DNA from: Halichoerus grypus
Taxonomy: Eukaryota > Chordata > Mammalia > Carnivora > Phocidae
Length of the DNA: 64,000 nt
Assembly: GCF_964656455.1 (NCBI RefSeq)
Contig: NC_135720.1
Coordinates: 51,176,598-51,240,597, forward strand
Direction: 5' to 3'
The position numbers and the translations under genes were made by a program. Positions 11,590 to 24,521 of the stretch are shown one piece after another (position 1 is the stretch's first letter; each line of letters starts with the position of its first letter). A model generated the notes under the pieces. It saw only the letters and a list, made by a program, of their open reading frames with translations, had not been told where the DNA came from and did not search any database.

Positions 11590-11995
11590 TCTTGGATCCA
11601 GGATCTCCATGTTCCTGCCTCATGACCACTATCTCTCAGTCTTCATTGGCTTCTCTTCCTCTTTATTTTCAAATCCTAGTATTTCCTGGGGTTCCAAACC
11701 TGGTCTTCTTCTTATCTTCTCTGTCCCCTCCTTGGGGTGTTCATCTTCCAACCCTGAGCCCTAATGATCACCCCCTATTATAAGAACCTGTGGCCCTATC
11801 TCTGTCTTGTCCCAAATCTGAGCTCTGCTCCCACATTTACATGGCTTGTAGCAAGGCTCCATTCAGATGCCCCTCTGGCATTTCAGCCTTAAGAGTCTAG
11901 AATGTCTTCCCCCCACCCCTCCTCTCACACCCACATTCTCTAACATATTTCTCCATTTTGAGAAGTTGGTACATTAAGGCTGAATTCAAGTGGCA
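11590..11995. repeat. L2-like sequence
   Basis: C/T-rich text with phrases such as 'CTTCCTTGGGGTGTTC' type runs and a 'CAAGTGGCACCTCT' end resembles ancient L2. The family call is tentative. Confidence 0.4.
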
Positions 11996-11999
11996 CCTC

Positions 12000-12390
12000 T
12001 GTTAGTTTGCTAGGTTCCTGTAACAAAGTACCATAAACAGAAATTTGTCTCACAGTTCTGGAGCCTAGAAGTCTGGGATCAAGGTGTTGGTAGGGTTGGT
12101 TCCTTCTGAGGGCCATGAGGGTAGGATCTGTTCCAGGCCTCTCTCCTTGGCTTATAGATGGCTGTCTTCTGCCTGTGTCTTCCCATCATCTTTCTTCTGA
12201 TGTATCTGTGTCCAAGTTTCCTCCTCTTATAAGAACACCAGTCATATTGGATGAGGGCCCACCCTAATCATTTCATTCCTCTGTAAAGACGCTACCTTCA
12301 AATGGGGTCACATTTTGAGGCACTGAGGATTAGGACTTGAACATATAAACCTGCCAGGGGACACAGTTCATCCCTCAACAGTGCCTCTTT
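12000..12390 (-). repeat. LTR-like (MaLR-type) ancient element
   Basis: Reads 'AACAAAGTACCATAAACAG' through 'GGACTTGAACATAT', a very common mammalian repeat. It is partly complementary to the element at 29715. The class is uncertain. Confidence 0.45.
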
Positions 12391-12484
12391 TATGAAGCTT
12401 CCCTTGATCCACTTACAGAGAATGAAATGCTCCATTTTCTGAGTTCCCATAGTATTTTGGTTGTATGACTAAAATATCATATTA

Positions 12485-12684
12485 GGGCGCCTGGGTGGCT
12501 CAGTTGGTTAGGCGACTGCCTTCGGCTCAGGTCATGATCCTGGAGTCCCTGGATCGAGTCCCGCATCGGGCTCCCTGCCCTCTGACCCTCCCCCATCTCA
12601 TGTGCTCTCTCTCTCTCATTCTCTCTGTCTCAAATAAATAAATAAAATCTTTAAAAAATAAAATAAAATAAAATAAAATAAAAT
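12485..12684 (+). mobile_element. CAN-SINE with (AAAAT)n tail
   Basis: Flanked by perfect AAAATATCATATTA duplications at 12471-12484 and about 12685-12698. The tail has expanded into AAAAT repeats. It lies in the intron between exons 22 and 23. Confidence 0.93.
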
Positions 12685-12811
12685 AAAATATCATATTAAA
12701 CTGTAGTAGAACTAACTTTTAATGAGCTCCCTGAGAACAAGGATCAAAAATTATGGGGAGGTAGTATCATAAAAGTTAATAAATATCTTAACTCAGTTTG
12801 AATTCTGCTTC

Positions 12812-12995
12812 TACTACTTTCTAGTTATGTGATCTTAGGCAAATAACTTAACCTTCTGAGCCTCTACTTCCTTGCTGGTAAAATATTAGTAAGGATCCTC
12901 TTAAGGATATTCTGGAAATTAAATGAATGAATACACATCAAGTCCCCAGGACAGACCCTAACCATAGCAGACTCTCGGTAATGGTTGGTGGTAGA
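12812..12995 (+). repeat. MIR-like element
   Basis: 'GTGATCTTAGGCAAATAACT' core similarity. The remainder to 13687 is unassigned. Confidence 0.65.
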
Positions 12996-13687
12996 TGATT
13001 GGGCCCTTTAGGTCTTTAGGGCCTCTCATGAGGACTAGAACATAACAGAACTCATACATATTTGCAACTGACCCTTTAATTCCACATCTTTCCTGCTTCT
13101 AGAACATGTCCACTTGGATGTCTTCCCATCACCTCACATTCATACCTAAAACCTAACTGTTCAATCTCTCTGTCTCTCCCTACCTGTTGAGCCTTCCAAA
13201 CCTCTGTCAGGCCTGTATACTGTCACTGACTCCTCCCCTCCTCTCTCTAGTCCTCTACTGCTTCTGCTCTGCTATTCAACTTCATCGTAGTTAAGAGCAA
13301 ATCCAGTAAATATTCAGAGCGACCACGTAGGTCAGGCCTCATACCAGGTGATGGGACACCACAGGAAACAACATGGACAGTGTTTTTGCAATCAGTGAGC
13401 TGACACCAGCAGGAAAACTGATAAACCAGTATCAAGCATTTAACTGAAAGGTAATGTACCGAATGGAGAGGAAGCCCGGGTGCCAAGAGGAGGGCCTAGC
13501 CTCGCTGAGTGGTCAGAGAGGCACGTAGGGAGGCTTGTGTGGAGAAGGAACAAGGGAGCAAGGTGGTCATTTCAGCCAGTTAGAAAGCTCACTCTGGCTG
13601 CCCTGGGGCACAGAGGGAACAAGACCTGTAGACGGGGAAACCTGTGGTCTGTTCTCCCCCATCTGGATCCTCAGTCCCCCTACTGAC

Positions 13688-13890
13688 CGAGCTAAATGTA
13701 CACTCTCCAGACTCATTTCTATCAGCCGGTGGCGGAGGGTCAGAAGTTCTAGAAGTTTGGAAAATGTCTCCAGGAGCAGCACAGGAGAATCTTGGCTTTG
13801 GTTCTCTCCTTTGTCTGCTGCAGACTTGAGTGCGAGCAGACCTATCTCTTCTAGGAGAAAGGGATCTCCCATTACTTTATCTGAAAACAG
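13688..13890 (-). CDS. CCDC162: Exon 22 (67 codons)
   Basis: Phase 0 to 2, with acceptor TTTGTTTTCTTTCAG and donor GCTCG|GTCAGT. It encodes LFSDKVMGDPFLLEEIGLLA, then SQDSPVLLLETFSKLLELLT and RHRLIEMSLESVHLA. It is rich in leucine and probably helical. Confidence 0.88.
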
Positions 13891-13949
13891 CTGAAAGAAA
13901 ACAAAGCACTTTTTAAAATCTAAAAAAAAGAAAGTTCACATATTAAGAA

Positions 13950-14205
13950 AAACACTCTCGGTGGCACAGCCTCTGGATCCAGATTTCCTGGGTTCAAGTC
14001 CTAGCTCTGCTGCTTATAAACTGTGAAATTTTGCTATCTCTCATTTTCCTCATCTGTAAAGGGGGGATAAGAATAGTCACAGTAGCTAAGAGGAACAAGT
14101 AGATAAAAATTACCTAATAGGATTGTTGAGAGAGTTAAGTGAGTTAATACATACAAAAGTGCCTGGTACATAGTATTTGCTGTTATCATTATTATAAATA
14201 TTTTA
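13950..14205 (+). repeat. MIR element
   Basis: 'TTCAAGTCCTAGCTCTGCTG' and 'CCTCATCTGTAAAGGGGGGA' match the MIR core. A second MIR-like piece follows at about 14310-14500. Confidence 0.75.
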
Positions 14206-15128
14206 AGCCAAAATAAAGAATCGAAGAAGTCCCTGATATTTTCCAAGTATTTTAGAGGCCAATAATAATAATAATTTCCTATAAACTCTTCTAACTGCAG
14301 TTTCAAAATTTCAAAGTGTTTTCACATACATTACCTCATTTCTATCTTCACAAGATCCCCATGAAATAGGAATCACGGACGCCATGATTTCCATTTCATC
14401 GGTGAGAAATCTGAAGCAACACTGAAACTTTCCAAGGTCACACAGCAGTACCAAGAGTAAACTTACGCTTCCTAATTCCAAGTTCAGTAGTTTTACAGTA
14501 TGCTAAACTGCCTTTACAGTGCTCCTCGTGGAAGAGCCAGCCCTGGGCAATTTTTTAAATAACCTCATTGTTCTTTAACTCCCTCCTGCCATGGTCAGCT
14601 CCTCTGCTCTGACATCTCTGCTACCCTTTCACTTACTCCCAGCAAGGACCCAGTTTTGGGCCCCCCACCCCCGCATCTGCCTTTCCTGGCTTGGCTCCTT
14701 GGGGGTGCACAAGCTCCCTTATCTGTCCACTTATCTACATAGGCTTGTTCTACTCGAAGATGCAATTTCTCGATCCTTGAAGTCTTCCAAATGATAAAGA
14801 AATGTATTAAACTAATTTCTGCATGTCTTCTGAGGGCAATACCTGCCCCATTTTTCGGCCTAATACAAAAGGTTAATCTGAGGATTTATCATTTCTGGCT
14901 ACAAATTTGAACACATTTTGAAAATAAGAATAATTAAAACTGGCATGGCATCAATGGGAAACTAGACAAGTATCTCAAATATTCACTATGAGTTATAAGA
15001 GAATTTAAAGTACATTTAAAAGATCTGGTACCATAATACAATGTGAAAAGAATCTGCAATAAGTGGTAGTAAGATACATGACTGGTAATTTTGGAAAAAA
15101 TTCAATTTTGAGCCACACTTCATACCCT

Positions 15129-15157
15129 CCTCTCTCTCTCTCTCTCTCTCTCTCCAG
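15129..15157. repeat. (TC)n microsatellite
   Basis: About 14 TC units. Sequence from 14520 to here is otherwise unassigned. Confidence 0.9.
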
Positions 15158-15689
15158 GTAGAATACTAAAGAAGTTAAATATTTTTAAAATGAAATCAAA
15201 GCCTTAAGAAATTATAAAAAAGTAAGACATAAAACATGTGGGAAAAGATTTGCTTTCTGGATTTAGGAAGATAGAAGAAATCACAAAGAAAAAGATCAAC
15301 AGATTTTACTATATGAAAATAAAGTTAAAAAATAAAAAGACAAATTGGGAGAAATATTGCAGAAAATATGGTAGACAAAAGGGTTAAAGTTTTCATTTAA
15401 GAGAGCTCATGTAAGTGGATAAGAATGGCATTAGGATTCTAAGAGATAAAGGGAAAGAACAGAAGAGTCACAAAAAATACAGCTTGTAACAAGACATTTA
15501 GAAGGATATTTAGTCTCAACAAATACCAAGGAAATGAAAATTAACACTGCAATGCCAACTGTTATATATATAGAGAGATTTATTTATTTTTATATAAATA
15601 TATATAGACATTATATACTTATACCTAATACTGTACAATGTAGTATAATTGGTACTCTTATAAATTATTGGTGGCATTTCAATATGCCA

Positions 15690-16130
15690 ACTTGCATCCA
15701 AAGACTTAAACTTTGTTTCAGTAATTCCACTTCTAAGAATGTATTGAAAGGAATTGATTTAAAATATGGAAAAATCTGTAAGCATGGAGATGTACCTCAT
15801 AACATTTTAAATAATTATGAAAAATTAGGAACTACTTGAATGTCCAACAATAGGGAAATAGTTGGATAAGTTATGATTCATCCCTTAAGGGAATTATACT
15901 CATAAAGGTTGAGTATAAAGACTAGTTAGCAATATGGAAAAATATATAATACAATGTTAACTGAGGAAAACAGGGGATAGGATATGAAGGATATGATTAT
16001 AACTATGTAAAACATGCATTTGAAGAAGACTTGAATTCAGAAAAAATAATTATTGTGAATGCATTTGAGTGATTATATTTAGGGTAATTTTTTTTTTTTG
16101 CTTTCTTCTTTTGCTAAAATTCTTATTATT
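15690..16130 (+). repeat. Old LINE-like fragment
   Basis: Phrases such as 'TCCACTTCTAAGAATGTATT' and 'GAATGTCCAACAATAGGGAA' resemble the 3' part of an ancient L1-type element. The family is not assigned. Confidence 0.45.
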
Positions 16131-16379
16131 TTGATCAATTTAAAACTAATTAAAGTAAAATAAAATTTTAGTTTGGGCAAGAGGGAATAGGAGGCCAAGG
16201 CAGACACATGGAAGGGATATTTTTGGCAGCTGGGGCCCTTGAAAGTTCCTTCATCATTCAGCATGTACCCACACAGAGTAAGGTCAAATTGGAACCCCAG
16301 GCTCAATTGTGATAGCCTTAACAGAAAAAGAAAAGAATTAAAATCTAACTACAAATACCATGTAAATCATTAGGCCACA

Positions 16380-16610
16380 GTTTGAGCCATAGGACATCAG
16401 AGTTGAAATGGGCTTTAGAGACCATCAAGCTCACTTCCACCCCCCCTCCCCTCAAATACACAAACATAATGTTAGAAAATAGGAAAGGGAAGCTCAGAGA
16501 GGCTAAGAGACCTGTTAGAGTCACACAGGAAATTAATGGCAGGGCTGAACTTGAGTCCAGGTCCCTGACTCCTCACTTAGCCCTCTCTCTCCTCTACCAG
16601 ATCTCAGCTC
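16380..16610 (+). repeat. MIR-like element
   Basis: 'AGAGGCTAAGAGACC' followed by 'TCACACAGGAAATTAATGGC' fits a degraded MIR-class repeat. Confidence 0.55.
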
Positions 16611-16689
16611 AGGACAAAAAGAGGGAATTTCAGGAAGAGTCTCAGTGGAAATAAAATATATAACTTTTAATTAAAAATGTATGTTGTTA

Positions 16690-16730
16690 AAATATATATA
16701 TATATTATATATATATATTTATATGTAAAA
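16690..16730. repeat. (AT)n palindromic tract
   Basis: Two TATATA blocks around ATTAT are self-complementary and could fold back. Confidence 0.8.
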
Positions 16731-16991
16731 TAAGCCAAAAAACATTTCCCACATACCTATGTACATCTCCCTTCTAATTGTAGCAGTATCCTGATAAAGA
16801 GGAAACTTTAACCAAAAATGAAAAAAGAATTACATAAAAATGTTGGCAAAGCCTAGGACTATGATCTGTCTCTGGCCAAACAGGGGAGGAACAGAGCCAA
16901 ACAGAAAAACAAAGCTAAGTAGTAACATCTGGGTGGAAACATTCTCTTTGCCAAGGAACGCCCCCTCCCCGACCCTCTTCAGAGAACCTAC

Positions 16992-17220
16992 ATCTCTCTG
17001 GAGCTGAGTGCTGTACCAGGACTCGGGCCTGGCTGGTGTGAGCCACACATCCAGGGCCAGCTGCAGCACACGTCTCTCCAGCAAGGTGAGGCTGCTGACG
17101 GATGTGGGTCTGCAGGTGTGGCGGGCCTCCCGGAGGAGGTACTCAAGGGATCGGGGGATGAGTGATGCGAGACCCAGGGAAGGGTGGAACTCCAGCAGAT
17201 AAATGTTTTTCAAAGCTGGG
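16992..17220 (-). CDS. CCDC162: Exon 21 (76 codons)
   Basis: Phase 2 to 0, with acceptor TCTTTTTAAG (an AG six bases inside is out of phase) and donor AGAGAT|GTAGGT. It encodes PALKNIYLLEFHPSLGLASL, then RSLEYLLREARHTCRPTSVS and LLERRVLQLALDVWLTPARP. It is the longest internal exon. Confidence 0.87.
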
Positions 17221-18988
17221 CTTAAAAAGAGAATCCATCAATGACAATTTTACACAATGAAGAACTTAATTTATTTCAAAAGATATTTGAATTTTTCATT
17301 TTTTAAAACCAATAAAACAGCTGCTATAATCCAGGGCATTATAAAAAACTGGGAGTTCAAAGGGACCAAAGAGGCCATCCAGACTCCACCAGATTATACA
17401 ACATGCTCTTTGCTTTAACATGAACCCCTTTAAAATTGGAAGCTGTAAGAGTTTATTCCTAAAAGTCCAATCTGATTCTTAAACTCTATACGGCAAACCT
17501 GTAAGCATTCCAGTAATCGGCATTTAGTCAAATATTTGAAAACAAAATAACTTAAAATTGAAAATATAACTTAAAAATAAAAATATTAAACAAATAATTT
17601 CCATGATTGGTTTCTATTTTTTCCCTGAGTCTTTACCCTTTTCCCCAAAAATGGTAATAAACAGAGACAAATTTTAAACTCTGTACACAACTGCTAGAAT
17701 CATTCATGTTTGCCATAAGAATGTTCTATTTTATAAATGGATGAGACCGGAAATGAGAAAATGCTTGTCTGTCAGTATTCCTTTGAAAAGAGAGGATACA
17801 GCACAAGTCAAGGGCCTTTTTCTACCTACATCGAACTAAAGAGCATAAATAACTTCTTAAACCTAGGCAAATGGGTTTTTCTTTGTTCTAAATCTTAAAA
17901 AATACAACCCTAAGGTTAGAAAGGAATCTCATCAAGCAAATAACATTTGCTTTTGAGACTATTCTGACAGGCCTTGGTATCCATATAATCCTAGCATGTT
18001 CTGCCAAAAAACCATTTCCTGAACAGTAGAGTCTTCCATACAGAGTCAGCCGCACACACACACAGCTGATGTCTCAAGCTCATTACAGTGAAGAAATCAG
18101 TCCTGAAAAAGGTCTGTGGAGAACATGCTGTCTTGTGCCTGGAACTCCCAGGGCTCTTTCTCAAGGGATAAGGTTAAATGTAAGCTAGGAAATCCCACGG
18201 CATCCTGCTGGTCCCCAGGAGGATTTCATAGCCAGTGTGGCAATGTCCTACTGAAAGTGTGCACTTGACAGGAGTGCAGGGCCATGCCTCTGTTGTTCAC
18301 AACCGTGTCCTCACCTCCTAGCACAGTGCCTGGGGCCTGTAGCTGCTCAACAGATACTTGTTACATGTTGAAAGGAGCTGGACAATTTCTCTACCCATTT
18401 GAAGATAAGCCTGGGGCTTGTCACCCACTTGCCGGTTCCCTCACTACCCTTAAAGGCTGGGAAGGAATGGGGGTTCAAACTACATGTCAAGGGGGTGACT
18501 TAAAGTATGAACCTTCTCTGAGTGATCTCGGGAAATTTAATTTGCTCCTTAAAGGGGTAGGGGTCACAAGGTGAGTCTGCAGAAACCTTTTTGGTGACAC
18601 TTACTAGAATAAATAGATTTCTTCTTAAGAAACTTTTAAGCACATCCGAGTGTCATATACATTGGCTTATGTGGCACCTCTGATTAAACCCTCTGATGGC
18701 ATTTTAAGAGTAACTGCTTTTTTTTTTTTTAATAGAACTTCTCAAGAGAATACAGATTCTACACCTGGTGATATAACTTTAATTCTAGCCTCCTATTCTT
18801 TATTACTTACAAAGCAAATGGATACTGAGTATGCAAGAAAATCCCTCTTCTGGGGCTTTTATATCTACTTCACTCATCTTCCCAAATACTTGAGAGGTAC
18901 TTTATAGAAGAGTATTTAAACTTAACACCATACCCTTAACTTATCTAAAAGATTAAATGTAAAATGTCTGAAGACAATGTCACCATAC
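17221..18988 (-). other. Intron 20
   Basis: No young transposon was seen. A weak L2/MIR-like tail occurs near 18250-18370, and the rest is unassigned unique-looking sequence. Confidence 0.5.
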
Positions 18989-19110
18989 CAGCTATTGTTG
19001 ATGGAAACAAGTTGTTTGCAAATTATGTCAAGGGGAAGTCCAAAGTTACTGCTATCATCCGGACGGCCTTCCTGCCAAAGCCTCTGGACATACTCCCGCT
19101 GACACTCTAT
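18989..19110 (-). CDS. CCDC162: Exon 20 (40 codons)
   Basis: Phase 0 to 2, with acceptor CTACATTTTTAG and donor AGCTG|GTATGG. It encodes IECQREYVQRLWQEGRPDDS, then NFGLPLDIICKQLVSINNS. Confidence 0.85.
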
Positions 19111-19847
19111 CTAAAAATGTAGCATAAAAGTTAAAATTAGAAAAGTTAAACTTGCCCATGGATGTGAATTATGAGCCCTAGTATGAGAAGAACAGCAGTC
19201 CTTTGCGTCCCTTCATTACTTGACTAATTTTCACCCAGACACGGTTTTGAGGATCCACTTACACGAAGACACACTGTCTCTCAGTCTGAGCCAAGGGTCA
19301 GCCAATAAAAGCAAAGGCGACCAAATTCAGACAATCTTAAGAGGCATAGGAAAACTTCTTTCTGTCAAATAATGGACTACAAGGGAAAACTTCTAACCAG
19401 GTCTAGGGTAAATGCACTGCAACAGTCTATCTCCTGCTTACTTCCTGCCCCTGGCTTTTCCCCCAGAGGACAGACACGTAATTTTTTCCTTCAGTGTCCT
19501 AAAAATAGCCACAAAAAAATAATAAACATAACTTTATACATTAATGGCTTGTAAAGGGGTATGTTTCATCCTCCTTTCAATACCAATAAACTCGATCATC
19601 TAGTGAAAATAAGTTTTCTATTTTTTGTGGACCATTAAATGTAATTAGGGTTGGAAACTTCCTTTAAAGACCATAGTTATGCTTGGAATTCAACGATGCA
19701 AATGAGCTTACAAATAAACATGCTGTACATGCTGCCCTAGAAAACCTGGATTCTGAATGCGCAATGAAAGGAAAACACTTTTCAGTTCTGGCCTGGGTTT
19801 TCCATCGTCTTCTCGCATGTAATATTTTAAAATCCAATTGTACTTAC
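19111..19847 (-). other. Intron 19
   Basis: No repeat or other gene recognised. Confidence 0.5.
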
Positions 19848-20048
19848 GTGCTGATTGAGGATGCCCCTCACGAGCTGCAAGTGAAGCCTCAGACAGGTGC
19901 ATTCATCTCGGTAGGCCTTAATGAAGTAAGGGTGGCTGAAATCAAACCTTGGGCGCCTGTGCATGATGTCAGTGATCACTTGTGCTAAGGCAAACCTCTC
20001 CTCAGGGTCCAGAACATGCTGGTAGGCTTCAAAGTAACAGTCAAGAAG
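19848..20048 (-). CDS. CCDC162: Exon 19 (67 codons)
   Basis: Phase 0 to 0, with acceptor CCTTATTTGCAG and donor CAGCAC|GTAAGT. It encodes LLDCYFEAYQHVLDPEERFA, then ITDIMHRRPRFDFSHPYFIK and a helix ending GILNQH. It follows a 7-kb intron, yet the KRQ/LLDCYF junction reads naturally. Confidence 0.9.
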
Positions 20049-20488
20049 CTGCAAATAAGGTTTATAGTCAGGGAACAGTAGAGGCAGCCCTAGGCTCCAG
20101 CAAAGAGAGGTGAGCCTCCCATCCCCCATGCTTTGGAAAGCCCTGGAGCATCAGCAGGAGAGAGATGGCTCAGACCCTCCGGGTACCAGCCTGGTGCAGG
20201 CAGCTGCATTACCAGGGCAACCCAAGGGTCACTAGTAAACCCAGAGGTAGGGAGGGCAAAGGAAGGAACACTAGTTTTGCCTGTGTCTCCTCTTCCTCTG
20301 CTCTCCACAAATAAAAGGGGGGTTATATAATGAATAATATAACATCTAATAGTTATAAGTTCCAATGAGACAGTGCATGCAACGCCACTTCATCAAATAT
20401 ATTTATCTGCAACACCCTTCTCCGAAGACTCATTCTCCCGCTCCCATTTTACTCCATCACCAAACGTAGGCACGTGGCTTCTTCTCCT

Positions 20489-20592
20489 CTTTTTTTTTTT
20501 TTTTTTTAGTATTTTTATTTATTTGAGAGAGTGAACGACAGAAAGGGTAGGCAGGTGGCTTCCTTCCCTCTTTTTAAAAAAATATTTTTATT
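20489..20592 (-). repeat. SINE 3' tail fragment (antisense)
   Basis: A T-run then 'TATTTTTATTTATTTGAGAG' matches the reverse of a SINE tail and stops after about 60 bases. It abuts the inner SINE. Confidence 0.6.
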
Positions 20593-20780
20593 GGGGCACC
20601 TGGGTGGCTCAGTCATTAAGCGTCTGCCTTTGGCTCAGGTCATGATCCCAGGGTCCTGGGATGGAGCCCCGCATCAGGCTCCCTGCTCCGAGGGAAGCCT
20701 GCTTCTCCCTCTCCCACTCCCCCTGCTTGTGTTCCCTCTCTCGCTGTGTCTCTCTCTGTCAAATAAATAAAATCTTAAAA
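20593..20780 (+). mobile_element. CAN-SINE, plus-oriented half of inverted pair
   Basis: Near-consensus. It is flanked by AATATTTTTATT-like sequence on both sides, suggesting insertion into the tail of the neighbouring reverse SINE. Confidence 0.9.
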
Positions 20781-20978
20781 AATATATATTTTTATTTATT
20801 TGAGAGAGAGTGAGCGAGACAGAGAGAGAGCAAGCGCACAAGCCGGGGGCAGGGGAGAGGCAGAAGGAGAGGGAGAAGCGGGCTCCCTGCTCGGCGGGTG
20901 CGGGACTAGATCCCAGGACCCCAGGATCATGACCTGAGCCAAAGGCAGACGCTTAACGACTGAGCCACCCAGGCGACC
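20781..20978 (-). mobile_element. CAN-SINE, minus-oriented half of inverted pair
   Basis: Full-length reverse copy ending 'TGAGCCACCCAGGCGACCC'. With the copy before it, it forms a tail-to-tail inverted repeat with almost no spacer. Confidence 0.9.
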
Positions 20979-23900
20979 CTCCTCCCCTCTTCTTATCCTC
21001 AGCTCCATTTCTGACCCCTTTTCTTTAATAGTCTGCCCAAATTTCACCTAGAAATGATAGGGCGTGGTAGAATGGAAGGCTGAGGTGAAAGTCCCCTAAC
21101 TACAAAGGCATTTATCCCAGACAGGACTCTATTAGGAAGGGCTTCATGTACAGAACTCTCAAAGGCATCGAGGGAGTTTCTCTTCTAGTGGAGGTCACAA
21201 ACCTTTTCTAAAAACCAAAGAAAGCTCCCAGACACTAACCCAGTAACCATTGAAGAGGGTTCTCAGTGTGGGAATTCAGAGAAAGATGCTCTTTATTTTG
21301 CTTTTACATTTGTCTGTGACCTTAAGAATTTATGTTCTGTGTATAAATTCTGTTTTTGTGTAATTAGTCATGGTGCTAATCGGAAAAATGCTCTTCAGAG
21401 ATCACTGGGCTGGAATCCCAAACAGGGACCTAAGGGCAAGATAAGCAGTTCTGAACAATGTAACTACTGTTCAGGCCTGTCCCACATTATATCAAATACA
21501 TTAAGATGTGCTCACATCCCAATCAAATTCTTTCCTGTAAAAATGTTAAATGATATTCATAATTTTGCTTTTCAAGTTATTTGGCTACGAGCGACACACT
21601 GAATTAGTGATTGGCTCTGATTTCTGGGCAGTATATACTCAGAGGTTCTTATGAAGTGAGGAGATCTGAGCTATACATTTTCAAATGCAATGAGAGGTTT
21701 GTAAGTGCTCAGTTACAATGTTTTTACATTTTACTGACATGTAATTAAGCATTTATTGATAACAATTTTGTATTTTCTTTTCATATTTCGGAGTAATGCA
21801 TGTGTTTTTCCTCAAATTGCAAACATGTTCAGTGGTACCTGCAAAGCTCTTAGATCCTAAACACTGAGTCCACATTGCCTGATGGATAAATCGGCTCTGA
21901 CTGGAAGCTTCTGAGGCTTTATTCCATTCATTTCACAACAGAACAAATTCCTTTCCTCTGCGGATCTAATCCAACACATCCTCCCTCCAGGGTTTAGATC
22001 AAGAGGTCCCTCCCCAGTCCTCTTTCACTAGCTCCTCTTATGGAGGCTTTACTCTTCTGGAAGGTGTCAGCTGCCATTGTAGCCTTATCACCAAAGTCAC
22101 ATAGGCTTGCCCAGTGTGTGCATTTAATTGGCAGCAAGGAGTGAATTGTTGAGGTTGCAATTTCTACCAACCTGACAGCCTAGCACACTCTGACGTGCAT
22201 CAGAGAAAGAGTGTGTCTTGTTTCCTTGGGTGTTGGTCTTCCCAGTGGCTTGAGGCCAGGAAATCAGCCCTCATCTTAACAAACTAAGAAATTTCCTAAA
22301 AGGAGATAAAAAGCCCCTCTCTTTGTGTGGAGTCCAGAGCTAAGAATGCAAACCCAGAAAGAACTGAGAAGGTGCAAGCACCACTTGAATACAGACGGCA
22401 ACAGTGCGGGAGGCAAAGGGGAGTAAAGGACCCACGTGGCAGGAAAAGCCAGGAGTGTCTCCATCTTGCCATTCATGGCTTCCAAGGCTCCCAAAAGAGG
22501 TAAACACTCGAGAATCAATAGCAGACCAGGAATCAAATGCTGCCTTATTAACAGATGTCCAGTATCTGGCCTTCAATGCTAAAGCACAAGGACGGAGAGC
22601 CTCGGGCACTTTATTTAGCATCGGGTTTTGCAGGATACTCTTTGGGAAACATTGGTCTAAGGGACCTTAGGTCAACCTTAGCACAAAAAGGAAAACACTA
22701 AAGGAGGCCAAAAGCTCAGAACACACAACTCGCTCCACAGGTTAGAAACTCACATATCTCAGAGTGCGAAATGAAGGAAGGTGGAGATTGCCAGGCCTTT
22801 AAGTGAGTCCCAGGGAAAATGAAGCAAGCAGGGTGGTCTAAATTACCTGTTCCCTCCGCTGAGCTCTACTCTAGAATAGCATTCAATTATTAAATAGTAG
22901 AAGACAAAGCAGAAATGAAGGAGTGATGGGTAAGACGGGTGTCACTCAATAGCCTAGGGGGGGAGATTAGGAAAGAAACAATCACTTCCCTAAATCATTC
23001 TGGACTAACTTGAACCTTTTTGACTGGGCCAAGGCAATCCGAGGAGCCGGTTTATAGTATTTGTATGCCTTGACCTGTTTTTTTTGTACAAAGAGTCCTA
23101 TTGTTTGGCTATTTGGCAGAAGTTCATGGGGGAGGGTTCTTGCCAGTGATTTCAATCTGCTGATACCAGGTTGCAGAGGTTGGCACTAAAATGCCAAGCT
23201 CACTTGTGTTGTTCATAGGATTGCCCAATTTAACAAAAAACATACAGGTCATCTAGTACATTTGAATTTCTGATAAACAACAACTTTTTTAGTATAATTA
23301 TGTCCCAGATATTGTCATATTTTACTTGGCAGCCCTAGCTTCTGAAAAGGTAAAAAGTGGCTCTCTTTTTACACTGAGAAGCCTTTCCAAGCATTGGCCT
23401 CGACCTCGAGATGCTCTCAGATGGGCCCTTGCATAATTTTATTATTAATTCTTTCCCAACAGGGGTAAGACCATGATCTTTCCGCCTTACAAGTTCTATT
23501 TATGATCTGTTTGCTAACTGGCCCATTTCCATTTAAACTCTGGGCTGGTATTTGTCTAAGAAATCTTCCTAGCCTGTCAAATGTCACCTGTGTGTGTCAA
23601 GGGCCAACTCTCAGGCAAAATAATATGTGGTACACACTGACGGGAGGTCTCAAATATTGGAGAAAATAGAAAAAAAAAGTCAAAATGAATAATCTCAAAC
23701 CTGACTGTGTTCGTATTATTTTTACCTCAAACTTTTTATATTTCTGAGACTTAAGAAACTTAAAAAAATAGCATTTTAGGTCAAATGAAAGTGCAAAACA
23801 GAAAATCAATGCTAGGCACAATTTGTCACAGATTTTTTTTTTTTTTTTTTTTTAGTGCTCCAAACACTAATTCAAACTACCCCGAAAATGTGTCCTCTGG

Positions 23901-24322
23901 TGGCTGTAGACAGAATGAGCATTTGGGGCACGTGTCACTTAGCGGCCCGTACAGCTGACGCCTGGCTTCTCTGAGAGTTCCTTAATCCACTTAAATTCAC
24001 ATCAGCTCTAGTTTTATGAACATTTATACATAATATGGTTACTTTAAGGATTTAAGACAACCCAGTGTGTTTGAGCAATTCTTAACTCTAGTGATTCCAA
24101 TATATTTAACAATCAAAAACAGCTGAGCAAACTTGGCAGGAGAATCAGTACTGGGAGAAATCAATTGTACTCTAGATAAAAATACGGTTTATCCATTAAA
24201 AATAGGCTCTTTTGACAGAATTTCTGATTTAGAAGGCCACATTGTACAGTTTGGGCACAGATAGCTCGGTTTCTATAGAGAACTTATTGTCAGGGTGAGA
24301 AAGGAGGGAGACATTTTCAATG
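20979..24322 (-). other. Intron 18, middle part
   Basis: Mostly unassigned. About 23195-23335 resembles a common MER-type DNA transposon ('GATAAACAACAACTTTTTTA', 'TATGTCCCAGATATTG'). A run of about 23 T lies at 23831-23853. Confidence 0.45.
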
Positions 24323-24521
24323 TTTTTTTTTTAAAGATTTTATTTATTTATTTGACAGAGAGAGAGACAGCGAGAGCAGGAACACAAGCAGGGGGGAGTG
24401 GGAGAAGGAGAAGCAGGCTTCCCGCCGAGCAGGGAACCCGATGTGGGGCTCAATCCCAGGACCCTGGGATCATGACCTGAGCCGAAGGCAGACGCTTAAC
24501 AACTGAGCCACCCAGGCGCCC
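24323..24521 (-). mobile_element. CAN-SINE
   Basis: Young-looking reverse copy. AATGTTTTTT before and AATGATTTTT after suggest a duplicated target. Confidence 0.9.

Noticed and set aside
11363..11783. Plus-strand frames of 133 and 116 codons
   Set aside because: They lie in L2-like C/T-rich sequence, have no codon-like bias and overlap each other in different frames.
20531..21047. Frames of about 80 codons on both strands
   Set aside because: Translations of the paired SINEs.
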